A DNA stretch of 64,000 nucleotides from Alicyclobacillus tolerans (GTDB lineage Bacteria; Bacillota; Bacilli; Alicyclobacillales; Alicyclobacillaceae), in NCBI RefSeq assembly GCF_001447355.1, contig NZ_JXBW01000005.1, positions 1 to 64,000 of the forward strand, read 5' to 3'. The translations under genes and the position numbers were made by a program. This document shows, one piece after another, positions 51,665 through 59,373 of the stretch (position 1 is the first letter of the stretch; every line of letters begins with the position of its first letter). A model generated the notes under the pieces. That model ran no database searches. It was given only the letters and a program-made list of their open reading frames with translations, and was not told the DNA's origin.

Positions 51665-52942
51665 TTATCTTGATTCTTCGGGTGGCACTGGCAGTCGGAT
51701 CACCACGGTCGTCCCTTTGCCGGGCTTGCTCGCGATTTCCAGCGACCCCTTGTGTTCTTCAAGAATGCGTCGGCAAATCAAAATGCCAAGTCCATTGCCG
51801 CTCGCCTTCGTCGAATAAAACGGACTGCCAATGCGCTCGAGTTGCTCAGATGTCATGCCTGGACCTTCATCGGTAAATTTGACGACCACCTGGCCATCGT
51901 GCCGAAACGCACGCACAAATAGACGCCCGCCCTGTTGCATCGCCTCAATCGCGTTTTTCATCACATTGATAAAAACGCGCTTTACTTGATTGGAGTCGCC
52001 TGTCGTCCATAAGGGTTCATCCCCGATTTGCCGGACGATCTCGACGCTATGCATGTTCGCTTGCGCATGCAACAGCGCGATCGACTCCTCCAAGCGTTTT
52101 CGGACGTCCAGTTGACCGTGCGTAATAGGCTGCGGCTTGCCGAACAACAGCATCTCTCCGACAACGGCCTGAATGGACTGAAGTTCAGACTCCATAATTT
52201 CGCAGTAACGTGCACGATCCTCAGGTGACGCCTGTGGCATCAACTTCGTGAAGCCAATGAGCGCCGTCAACGGATTGCGGATTTCGTGTGCGACGCTCGC
52301 CGCCAATTGGCCCAAAGCGGACAGCTTTTCCGCGTCGTAAAGCATCTGTTGCGCTTGCGCCAGTTGACTTTCGGCACGCTTGCGCTCGGTGACGTCAAGA
52401 TGCGCCGAAATGATGGCGGTCTGTCCGCGATAGCGAATGGTGCGCGCGAGCAACGCCGTGACAATCTCGCGCCCGTCGAACGTGCGCATGCGCCGTTCAA
52501 GCAAAGGTTTGCTGGCTGCTCCAGTTCGCATGATCCATTCGATCTCGCGACGAACCTCATCGACATCATCTGGGTGGATCACATCGAAAACCGGTTTGCC
52601 CAGGATTTGCTCGATGGAAGCGGCACCGAGCATCCATATCGCTTCCCGATTGGCATACACCCAGCGGCCAGCGACGTGCACGAAGATGGGAAATGGCGCA
52701 TCATCCAGAAACACTCGATATTCCAATTCAAGTCGGCGCGCTTGTCGCGATAAGCTGTACGTACAAGCGGCGCCTATCGCGAGCATTCCGACAAACCGAA
52801 GCCAAACCGAGAACGCTGGCAATTGCTTGCCGTAAATGCTAGATAGAATATAGTTTGCTCCAAAATGCCACACGAGCGCGGCCACGATAAAATACAAGGT
52901 GTACACCGCCGGCGCCATGCGGTCCACGCGTAATCGTCTCAC
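51665..52942 (-). CDS. PAS-containing sensor histidine kinase, sporulation-kinase type
   Basis: The 425-residue protein has two N-terminal transmembrane segments (about 10-32 and 44-64) with almost no external loop, a PAS domain (about 75-185) and HisKA with the phospho-His in VAHEIRNPLTALIGF (H219). The ATPase domain shows NVMKNAIEAM, DEGPGM and GNGLGILICRRIL. The HEIRNPLT box and the short sensor region match orphan sporulation kinases such as KinA-KinE, and no response regulator is adjacent, so it may phosphorylate Spo0F. It starts with GTG, overlapping the stop of the PanE-like gene. Confidence 0.88.
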   Translation of the reverse strand: MRRLRVDRMAPAVYTLYFIVAALVWHFGANYILSSIYGKQLPAFSVWLRFVGMLAIGAACTYSLSRQARRLELEYRVFLDDAPFPIFVHVAGRWVYANREAIWMLGAASIEQILGKPVFDVIHPDDVDEVRREIEWIMRTGAASKPLLERRMRTFDGREIVTALLARTIRYRGQTAIISAHLDVTERKRAESQLAQAQQMLYDAEKLSALGQLAASVAHEIRNPLTALIGFTKLMPQASPEDRARYCEIMESELQSIQAVVGEMLLFGKPQPITHGQLDVRKRLEESIALLHAQANMHSVEIVRQIGDEPLWTTGDSNQVKRVFINVMKNAIEAMQQGGRLFVRAFRHDGQVVVKFTDEGPGMTSEQLERIGSPFYSTKASGNGLGILICRRILEEHKGSLEIASKPGKGTTVVIRLPVPPEESR

Positions 52943-53856
52943 GGAGAAGCGGACGTGATTGCCCGAATTGCGTGATACAAAACCTCATTGACCGGTGTGG
53001 GTATGCCTAGCTGACGCCCAATCTGACATACCTTCCCGGCCAACTGTTCAACCTCGGTGCTTCTTTTGGCCTCGACATCTTGCAACATCGACGTTTTTCC
53101 GGTTGGTGCCATCGCATGTAGCACTTCATCAAAACGAGCGATATCATCTTCTGAAAGATCAATGCCAAGTCGTTGCGCGATGGCAATCACCTCGCGCATG
53201 GCCATCGCCATGACCGTATGCGCGTCTGTAGATTGTTGAAAAACCCCGTAGGGCGCTCGTAGAATCGCTGATGTTTGGTTAACGCCAACGTTCACCATAA
53301 ATTTCCACCAAATGGTACGCAAAATATCCTCGGGAATTTCATAGCCAATACCTGCGCGCTCAAACAGTTCTCGCACACGCTCGACCGCTTCCGCTTGTTC
53401 TCCCGACGCATCTCCAAAGCTGATATAGCCCAGGTTGCTAAACGTCACATCTCTGCCGTTGCGAACGGCATCGATGGCGATGCAGACGGCATGCAGGATG
53501 GGATTGCGCGGGTAGGCAGCGCGGATGTCGTCTTCACTTGCAATACCGTTTAACAGAGACATGAAAATGGTATTGGGCCCGACTTGCCTGCGTATATCGT
53601 GCAGTGCCTGCTCCAAACCATCATATTTAACCGCAATCAAAATCAGATCAGCCGGTTCCACATCTGCATCCGGGAGTACATAAGGAAATGCGATTTCTTG
53701 GCCGTTAACCACAACAGGACGCTCGCAGTATCGACTTTTGCGTGTTTGGTCAACAACCACGCTCAACTCTGTCTCTGGAGCCACGAGCAGTCGACTGCCG
53801 TAAGCAGCTCCAACCGCCCCCAGTCCAATCAGCGAAACGCGGCGAATTCGCTCCAT
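52939..53856 (-). CDS. 2-dehydropantoate 2-reductase family protein (PanE/ApbA-like)
   Basis: The 305-residue NAD(P)-dependent reductase shows VSLIGLGAVGAAYGSRL at the N-terminus, ILIAVKYDGLEQAL, LLNGIASED and the catalytic Lys region WWKFMVNVGVNQTSAIL, then KTSMLQDVEAKRSTEVEQLAG. True PanE makes pantoate for coenzyme A; many paralogs have other 2-keto acids as substrates, and no other panto genes are here. The ATG at 53856 follows AAGGTGAG. It is cotranscribed and coupled with a histidine kinase, an odd pairing. Confidence 0.85.
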   Translation of the reverse strand: MERIRRVSLIGLGAVGAAYGSRLLVAPETELSVVVDQTRKSRYCERPVVVNGQEIAFPYVLPDADVEPADLILIAVKYDGLEQALHDIRRQVGPNTIFMSLLNGIASEDDIRAAYPRNPILHAVCIAIDAVRNGRDVTFSNLGYISFGDASGEQAEAVERVRELFERAGIGYEIPEDILRTIWWKFMVNVGVNQTSAILRAPYGVFQQSTDAHTVMAMAMREVIAIAQRLGIDLSEDDIARFDEVLHAMAPTGKTSMLQDVEAKRSTEVEQLAGKVCQIGRQLGIPTPVNEVLYHAIRAITSASP

Positions 53857-53985
53857 TCTCAACTCACCTTTCTCCATCTCTAGCATACGACATGGTGCAA
53901 GCCCAAACATCTACAGATTAGGATACATGCGTCCTGTCACCGCATGTTTTTCTGCATTCTGTGTCAGGATAATGTACGTGGACAA

Positions 53986-54015
53986 TTGCATAAAACCGAA
54001 GTTTGTATTTATAAT
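53986..54015 (+). promoter_or_regulatory. Promoter of the amino acid ABC transporter operon
   Basis: TTGCAT, an 18-nt spacer and a perfect TATAAT lie 30 nt before the GTG start of the binding protein gene. Confidence 0.6.
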
Positions 54016-54046
54016 TTTGCAGACTAGAATTCATAGGGGTGAAAAT

Positions 54047-54931
54047 GTGAAAAAATCCATCATGTCTTTAACCGGTGCAGCTGCCCTCGTCTGTGCGCTT
54101 GTCACAGGTTGTGGAACTGCAGCTTCGTCCAACAATACGGTCAGTTCCACGAATACAACTTCCAACACCGCAAATGCGGGTGCCGCATCCATCTCGGGGA
54201 CCAAAACGTCGGCACTTGGCTTAAACGCTGTCGTCAATCCCAATGCCATGCCAAAGCCTGGACAGGTCGTGATTGCCGTTGACGATACCTATCCGCCGAT
54301 GGAGTATACCGATCCAAGCAACCCGAACAAACTGATTGGTTTCGATATCGATCTCGGTGACGCCTTGGCCAAGTACTTGCACGAAAAGGTCGTCTGGAAG
54401 CCGACGTCCTTTGACGGTATCGTCGAAGGCCTGAAGGCAGGCAAATACGACATGGTCATCTCGACCTTAAACGATACGCCGCAGCGCGAAAAGCAAATCG
54501 ACTTTGTCGATTACATGAGCTTCGGCCAAGTCATCGTCGTGAAAAAGGGACATGCAGGCAACATCAAGACCATTGCCGATTTGAAAGGAAAGAAAGTCGG
54601 CGTTGAAATTGGCACCACAAGTCAAGATGCCCTACAAAAAGAAGGTGGCATCGACGTCAAGGAGTACAACACCTTCCCAGACGCATTTCAGGACTTGGCT
54701 GATGGCCGGTTGGCTGCCTGTGTCGTCGATGAAGTTGTCGGTCGCTACTACGTGAATCTGCAGCCGAACAACTATCAAATTGCCGGTAGACCGTTCCTGT
54801 CCGAGCCTGTCGGCATCGGCATCAACAAAAAGAATGCCAGCCTCGACGCGAAGGTGAAAAAGGCCATTGCCCAAATGAAAAAGGACGGAACTTACAACAA
54901 GATCTATACGTACTGGTTTGGCGCTCAATAA
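54047..54931 (+). CDS. Polar amino acid ABC transporter substrate-binding lipoprotein
   Basis: The 294-residue protein starts at GTG (AGGGGTG just upstream) with a lipoprotein signal ending in the lipobox LVTGC. After an Asn/Thr/Ser linker comes the SBP family 3 domain: DDTYPPMEYTDPSNPNKLIG, GFDIDLGDALA, DMVISTLNDTPQREKQIDFV and VGVEIGTTSQDAL. It captures a polar amino acid outside the cell, perhaps glutamine, Arg or cystine. Permease and ATPase genes follow. Confidence 0.9.
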   Translation: MKKSIMSLTGAAALVCALVTGCGTAASSNNTVSSTNTTSNTANAGAASISGTKTSALGLNAVVNPNAMPKPGQVVIAVDDTYPPMEYTDPSNPNKLIGFDIDLGDALAKYLHEKVVWKPTSFDGIVEGLKAGKYDMVISTLNDTPQREKQIDFVDYMSFGQVIVVKKGHAGNIKTIADLKGKKVGVEIGTTSQDALQKEGGIDVKEYNTFPDAFQDLADGRLAACVVDEVVGRYYVNLQPNNYQIAGRPFLSEPVGIGINKKNASLDAKVKKAIAQMKKDGTYNKIYTYWFGAQ

Positions 54932-54988
54932 CGATAATCCATTCGCCCGCGTTCTGACGCGGGCGAGCGTTTGCTAAAGGAGTGTAGT

Positions 54989-55642
54989 ATGAACTTCTTT
55001 CAATTCTTAGCGACGTACGCCGGGACATTTGCGCAAGGTGCGCTTGTCACGGTTGAGTTAACCCTTTGCGGTCTTATTATTGGTCTTATACTCGGCGTCC
55101 TGGTTTCGTTGATGAATTTGTCACACATCTGGCCATTTCGCTGGTTCGCCCGGCTCTACACCTGGGTTGTCCGCGGCACGCCACTTCTGGTTCAGCTGTT
55201 CATTGTCTACTACGGCTTGCCACAAGTCGGGCTACAATTGACGCCATTTCTTTCGGCCATTATTGCGTTGGGACTGAACTCGGCAGGCTACGTCGCGGAA
55301 ATTATTCGCGCTGGCATTCAGTCCATTGATCCTGGCCAAATGGAGGCCGCCGAATCACTCGGCATGCGTTATGGTCAGGCCATGCGCAGAATCATCTTCC
55401 CGCAGGCCTATCGCCGCTTACTACCGCCTATTGTCAATGAATTCGTCGCCTTGCTCAAAGACTCGTCGCTCGTCTCGACCATCTCCATGACCGAGCTCAT
55501 GCGCATTGGACAAACGGTGAGTTCCTCCACCTTTCTACCCATGCAGAGCTACATCACGGCCGCTTTATTCTATCTGGCCATGACCAGTATTATCGTCTTC
55601 TTCTCAGGAAAACTCGAACGTTGGCTGGAGGTGCGCGGATAA
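54989..55642 (+). CDS. Polar amino acid ABC transporter permease
   Basis: The 217-residue protein has about five transmembrane helices and the HEAT-type signatures [19 protein letters not shown] and the cytoplasmic EAA loop [27 protein letters not shown] precedes the ATG at 54989. Its stop overlaps the ATPase start by one base. One permease forms a homodimer. Confidence 0.92.
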   Translation: MNFFQFLATYAGTFAQGALVTVELTLCGLIIGLILGVLVSLMNLSHIWPFRWFARLYTWVVRGTPLLVQLFIVYYGLPQVGLQLTPFLSAIIALGLNSAGYVAEIIRAGIQSIDPGQMEAAESLGMRYGQAMRRIIFPQAYRRLLPPIVNEFVALLKDSSLVSTISMTELMRIGQTVSSSTFLPMQSYITAALFYLAMTSIIVFFSGKLERWLEVRG

Positions 55643-56400
55643 TGCCATCGGACGAATCAATCATCTTGCGCGGTCGCGCCGTGAGCAAGTCCTTCGGCCA
55701 GCTCGTTGTGCTTGACGGGATCGACATCGACGTGCGCCGAGGCGAGGTCGTCGCCATCATCGGCCCCAGTGGCTCCGGCAAATCGACGCTCCTGCGCTGC
55801 TTTAACGGCCTGGAGACGCCGACAAGCGGCAGCATCGAGGTGGCCGGTGAACCGCTTAGCCGCAACCGGCGTCAACTGGCCAAACAGCGCGAACATCTTG
55901 GCATGGTATTTCAGCGATTTCACCTGTTCCCGCACCTGACAGCTCTGCAAAATGTGATGGAAGGCCCGCTGACGGTCAAGAAAATGGATCGCCGCCAGGC
56001 CATGGACAGAGCCTACATGTTGCTTGAGAAGGTCGGTTTGCGCGACAAGGCCGACGCATACCCATCGAAATTGTCAGGAGGTCAACAGCAACGCGTCGCT
56101 ATCGCGCGGGCCCTGGCGATGGAACCGGCCGTGATGCTGCTCGATGAACCGACCTCAGCGCTCGATCCCGAACTGGTTGGCGAGGTCTTACAGGTCATTC
56201 AAAGCTTGGCCAGCGAAGGTATGACAATGCTTCTGGTCACCCATGAAATGGCGTTTGCTCGTCACGTAGCGGATCGTGTCATTTTCATGGCAGACGGGAA
56301 AATCGGCGAAGAAGGTCCGCCAGATGCGTTATTCGATCGGCCACAGTCGCCTCGCACACGACAATTTTTGCAAAACGTAGCTCGGCCCGCACAAATGTGA
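55642..56400 (+). CDS. Polar amino acid ABC transporter ATPase
   Basis: The 252-residue ATPase has Walker [10 protein letters not shown], the Q-loop [16 protein letters not shown], signature [15 protein letters not shown], Walker [16 protein letters not shown] and the switch His in [11 protein letters not shown], all typical of the PAAT family. The start (MPSDESI) follows GGAGGTG by 8 nt. The transcript ends in a hairpin that overlaps the stop codon. Confidence 0.94.
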   Translation: MPSDESIILRGRAVSKSFGQLVVLDGIDIDVRRGEVVAIIGPSGSGKSTLLRCFNGLETPTSGSIEVAGEPLSRNRRQLAKQREHLGMVFQRFHLFPHLTALQNVMEGPLTVKKMDRRQAMDRAYMLLEKVGLRDKADAYPSKLSGGQQQRVAIARALAMEPAVMLLDEPTSALDPELVGEVLQVIQSLASEGMTMLLVTHEMAFARHVADRVIFMADGKIGEEGPPDALFDRPQSPRTRQFLQNVARPAQM

Positions 56401-56415
56401 CGGGCCGAACTTTTT
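56382..56415 (+). terminator. Terminator of the amino acid ABC operon
   Basis: TCGGCCCG / CGGGCCGA with an 11-nt loop is followed by CTTTTT; the stop codon of the ATPase gene lies in the loop. Confidence 0.85.
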
Positions 56416-56489
56416 ATGAACTTCTGACGCCCAAACTCATATTTCTGCGCCTTCTGGGGTATCCCTTACAGAAAAAGGAGGTTTTGCAG

Positions 56490-56627
56490 ATGGAAGAGGA
56501 TACCCCGAAATTCGTCATTGAGCAAACGGTACAGCGCGTGGAGGCGCGCGAACTTCCGTCAGACCCCCAGGTGGAGGGTAACCTCACGGCCGCTGCCGAA
56601 CGTCCTCGCGAGGAGGAAGAGGCATAG
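56490..56627 (+). CDS. Small acidic protein, 45 aa
   Basis: The frame reads MEEDTPKFVIEQTVQRVEAR, then a Pro/Val/Gly/Asn middle and an acidic end (REEEEA), with no hydrophobic segment. A perfect AAGGAGGT lies 8 nt before the ATG at 56490. It sits between the ABC operon terminator and the asparaginase gene. Family unknown; the strong ribosome binding site argues for expression. Confidence 0.65.
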   Translation: MEEDTPKFVIEQTVQRVEARELPSDPQVEGNLTAAAERPREEEEA

Positions 56628-56711
56628 TCCCAAGGACTCTGCCTCCTTGCACCTCTCCTTGTGGTACACTCATCACATCTTCATTTTGCGCTCTATATGG
56701 AGAGGAACGTG

Positions 56712-57716
56712 ATGAACATGTCCCACCTCGTTCGCGTAACCCGCGGTTCCATCGACGAAAGTTGGCATGACGCAGCCGTCGTCGTGACACATGCAGACGG
56801 TCGGCGTCTGGCACACGCTGGCGAGATCGACTTCGTGACCTTCGCCCGCAGTTCATGCAAGCCCATTCAAGCCATCCCCACCGTCGAGGCAGGTGCGCTT
56901 GCCCGCTATGGCCTCGATTTGGCCGATCTCGCTCTATTCTGTGCTTCGCACAGCAGCGAGCATATCCATACGGATCGCGTGCAATCCATCCTCGACCGAA
57001 TTGGCCTCGATGCTTCTCTGCTCGTCTGTGGGCCGCATCCACCGCACAGCCACGAGACATACGAGGAGATCATCCGCAAGGGTGGAGAATTGACCGCTAT
57101 ACATAGCAACTGCTCGGGAAAACATGCCGGCATGCTCACCTATTGCGCAGCCACGGGATCTGATCCGGCAACGTACGCCGATGTTTCACATCCTTTACAA
57201 CAAAAAATCCTGACAACGCTCGCCGAACTGGCCGAAGTCCCACAAGGCGACATCATCCTCGGCGTCGACGGCTGTGGCGTCCCTGTGCATGCCATACCGA
57301 TGCCCGCTTGGGGGCGCGCCTTTGCAAAGTTTGTTCGCGATGGCGAAGCACACGCTCCGGCGATGCGCGAAATTCTTCGGGCCATGGGGAGCCACCCGGA
57401 GTTGGTAGGAGGCACGAAAGACCGCTTCGATACCGACTTGATGCGGGCGACTTCGGGACGCATCGTCGCCAAAGGGGGAGCCGAGGGATTCCTCATGATC
57501 ATCGATACGGCGCAGCGTGCGTCCGTGGTCATCAAGGTGCGCGACGGCAATAGCCGGGCGATCCCGCCTATCGCGCTTCGCGTACTTATCTCCCTCGACG
57601 CCCTTACGCCGACGGAACGCACCCAGTTGGCGCCATACGAGAGGCCCAGCGTGCGCAACACACAAGGACGCGAAGTCGGCGAAATCATCGCGGACTTTGA
57701 GCTCGTACGCGCATAA
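56712..57716 (+). CDS. L-asparaginase II family protein (AsnA2-like)
   Basis: The 334-residue protein belongs to the Rhizobium-type L-asparaginase II family, unrelated to the classical threonine-nucleophile enzymes. It shows FARSSCKPIQAIPTVEAG with the Ser/Lys pair, ALFCASHSSEHIHTDRV, HSNCSGKHAGMLTYCAATG and GVDGCGVPVHAIP. Hydrolysis of asparagine to aspartate and ammonia is expected. GAGAGGA precedes the ATG at 56712. A 13-bp inverted repeat follows. Confidence 0.88.
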   Translation: MNMSHLVRVTRGSIDESWHDAAVVVTHADGRRLAHAGEIDFVTFARSSCKPIQAIPTVEAGALARYGLDLADLALFCASHSSEHIHTDRVQSILDRIGLDASLLVCGPHPPHSHETYEEIIRKGGELTAIHSNCSGKHAGMLTYCAATGSDPATYADVSHPLQQKILTTLAELAEVPQGDIILGVDGCGVPVHAIPMPAWGRAFAKFVRDGEAHAPAMREILRAMGSHPELVGGTKDRFDTDLMRATSGRIVAKGGAEGFLMIIDTAQRASVVIKVRDGNSRAIPPIALRVLISLDALTPTERTQLAPYERPSVRNTQGREVGEIIADFELVRA

Positions 57717-57738
57717 TTCGCGCATCATCGGTTTCGCC

Positions 57739-57773
57739 ACCTACAGCCGTGCCCCGTCGTCACGGCTGTAGGT
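57739..57773. repeat. Perfect 13-bp inverted repeat after the asparaginase gene
   Basis: ACCTACAGCCGTG and CACGGCTGTAGGT are separated by 9 nt, starting 22 nt after the asparaginase stop. No T-run follows, so it is either a weak terminator or a control element of the next gene. Confidence 0.6.
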
Positions 57774-57815
57774 GATTTGCTCAACCTTCCAACAGAAGCA
57801 GGAACTTGTCAATCG

Positions 57816-58949
57816 ATGTCGAACATCGTTGCCTTGGTGGTGATACGCGTGGCACTGGATCGTGACGATCAGCAAATGCGTCGATGGGAACGCAAAATTG
57901 CGATTGGGTATCGCATGTTCATCGGGCTATACGCCCTTGCGGGTGCAGGTACCTTGCCCGTCGCGTGGCTGACCGCACGCGCCAGCTTTTTTTCGTACGT
58001 GCAATCCCATCTGCTATACCCGCTTGTGTTGCTGGCTGTCGTGGAAGGCTGTGTGGAATGGAGCTTGCGTCGCCTGCGACGTGGTCGACAAACGCTCTTG
58101 ATTGTCACAGGAGTCCTGCTGGCAGGCATTGCAATCTATTTCAATCCGCGGCTTCATGCAATCGAGTCGATTCTCTTACTGCCTGTTTTGGCTTCTGTCT
58201 TTTTTCTAAGCCCTAAGAAAGTATGGCTCGCAGGCATTCTAGCCATGCTCGCAGAGTGTATTCTGTACTGGCTCAATCCGTTTCATGGCCATGAGTCGGG
58301 CACCACGCCGTACGACTTGATCACATTTATTGTGGAGCTTGTCGGCGAAACCGTCGTCTGCCATGGCATTATTGCGCGCGGGGCGGAAATTTGGGAGGAA
58401 CTGCGCAAGCGTGGCCGTTTGGAAACCGAGCTTCTGGTGCGGCAAATCGTCTCCGAGAAGGATGCCAAGACGGATGCTCTAACGGGTTTGTACAATCGCA
58501 AATCGTTTAACGAATATCTCGAATTTGCCCTGCGCATCAGTGCAGAGACGGATACGCCGTTGCATTTAGCCGTGATCGACATCGACAACTTCAAACAGGT
58601 CAACGACCGCCATGGCCATTTGGTGGGAGATGATATCCTCCGCCGCACCGCGCGAGCCATTGAAGAACACCTGGCGGCCGGAGATTTCCTTGCTCGCTAT
58701 GGCGGCGAAGAATTTGCACTCATCATCCCCGAAATGAGCCATGAAGAGGCGGTCGCCCATGTGGAGAAAATCCGCGAGTACATCGCGAACATTCATCATG
58801 CAGAACTGACTGCACAGCACGCGACCGTAAGCATCGGACTGAGCACGTATGTGCCGGGCGAAGATAGCCAGGCCCTGTTTCAGCGCGCTGATCAATGTCT
58901 TTACCAAGCCAAAAAGTCTGGGAAGAACCGAACCATTGCACACCCCTGA
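57816..58949 (+). CDS. Membrane-bound diguanylate cyclase (GGDEF)
   Basis: The protein makes cyclic di-GMP. About five transmembrane helices (roughly 32-190) form a sensor region and are followed by a GGDEF domain with TDALTGLYNRKSFNEYL, IDIDNFKQVNDRHGHLVGD and the active-site RYGGEEF. The product-inhibition I-site (RxxD five residues before GGEEF) reads AAGD, so that site is lost. The start is uncertain: ATG at 57816 or GTG at 57849, the latter with a GGTGGTG upstream. The target process (motility, biofilm, sporulation) is unknown. Confidence 0.88.
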   Translation: MSNIVALVVIRVALDRDDQQMRRWERKIAIGYRMFIGLYALAGAGTLPVAWLTARASFFSYVQSHLLYPLVLLAVVEGCVEWSLRRLRRGRQTLLIVTGVLLAGIAIYFNPRLHAIESILLLPVLASVFFLSPKKVWLAGILAMLAECILYWLNPFHGHESGTTPYDLITFIVELVGETVVCHGIIARGAEIWEELRKRGRLETELLVRQIVSEKDAKTDALTGLYNRKSFNEYLEFALRISAETDTPLHLAVIDIDNFKQVNDRHGHLVGDDILRRTARAIEEHLAAGDFLARYGGEEFALIIPEMSHEEAVAHVEKIREYIANIHHAELTAQHATVSIGLSTYVPGEDSQALFQRADQCLYQAKKSGKNRTIAHP

Positions 58950-58953
58950 CAGC

Positions 58954-59124
58954 TCAGTCTTGCAAAGGTCCAAATTCAATCTCGCTCCATTCCTCGGTCT
59001 CACCCGAATCCCACTCGATGACCAGCGTCCTTAATAGACAAGCTGGGTTTGTGATAATACCAACAACTTGGCCCGACTCGTCGCGCTCCGGATGCTTGAC
59101 GGTATCACCAACGCACTTTCGCAT
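58954..59124 (-). CDS. Hypothetical protein, 56 aa
   Basis: The frame reads MRKCVGDTVKHPERDESGQV, then a beta-strand-rich part ending in EWDSGETEEWSEIEFGPLQD, a pattern like a small SH3/KOW-type barrel. A run of six G lies 7 nt before the ATG at 59124. It is convergent with the diguanylate cyclase gene and divergent from the amylase gene. Family not recognised. Confidence 0.6.
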   Translation of the reverse strand: MRKCVGDTVKHPERDESGQVVGIITNPACLLRTLVIEWDSGETEEWSEIEFGPLQD

Positions 59125-59209
59125 CATACGTCCCCCCAACTTCTTTACGCCTGTAAACCTGAGCGCCACATATGTGCTGTCATGCCATCATACGCATCAA
59201 CAAAAGGGG

Positions 59210-59225
59210 TTGTAAGCACTTTCAA
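59210..59225 (+). promoter_or_regulatory. cre site (CcpA) of the amylase gene
   Basis: TTGTAAGCACTTTCAA matches 13 of 14 positions of the cre consensus TGWAANCGNTNWCA in its core and is nearly palindromic. It covers the -35 region of the amylase promoter, so CcpA binding would block transcription when preferred sugars are present. Confidence 0.65.
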
Positions 59226-59239
59226 CTCTATGCTATCTT
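59210..59239 (+). promoter_or_regulatory. Promoter of the amylase gene
   Basis: TTGTAA as -35, 18 nt, and the extended -10 TGCTATCTT lie about 135 nt before the GTG start of the amylase. The leader is long and has no clear structure. Confidence 0.45.
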
Positions 59240-59373
59240 CATGAATGATGCAATGTTCATACGCTTCTATGCTTCAGCCAATTGTGCAAACGATTGCACT
59301 GCAGACCACTCTCTTCACATCATTGCACACCCGCATTGACGCTTGTGACAAAACGACACAAAGGGGGATTTTT

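Noticed and set aside
54047-54931. T-box or amino-acid riboswitch before the ABC transporter
   Set aside because: The predicted promoter is only 30 nt before the start codon, leaving no room for a leader RNA.
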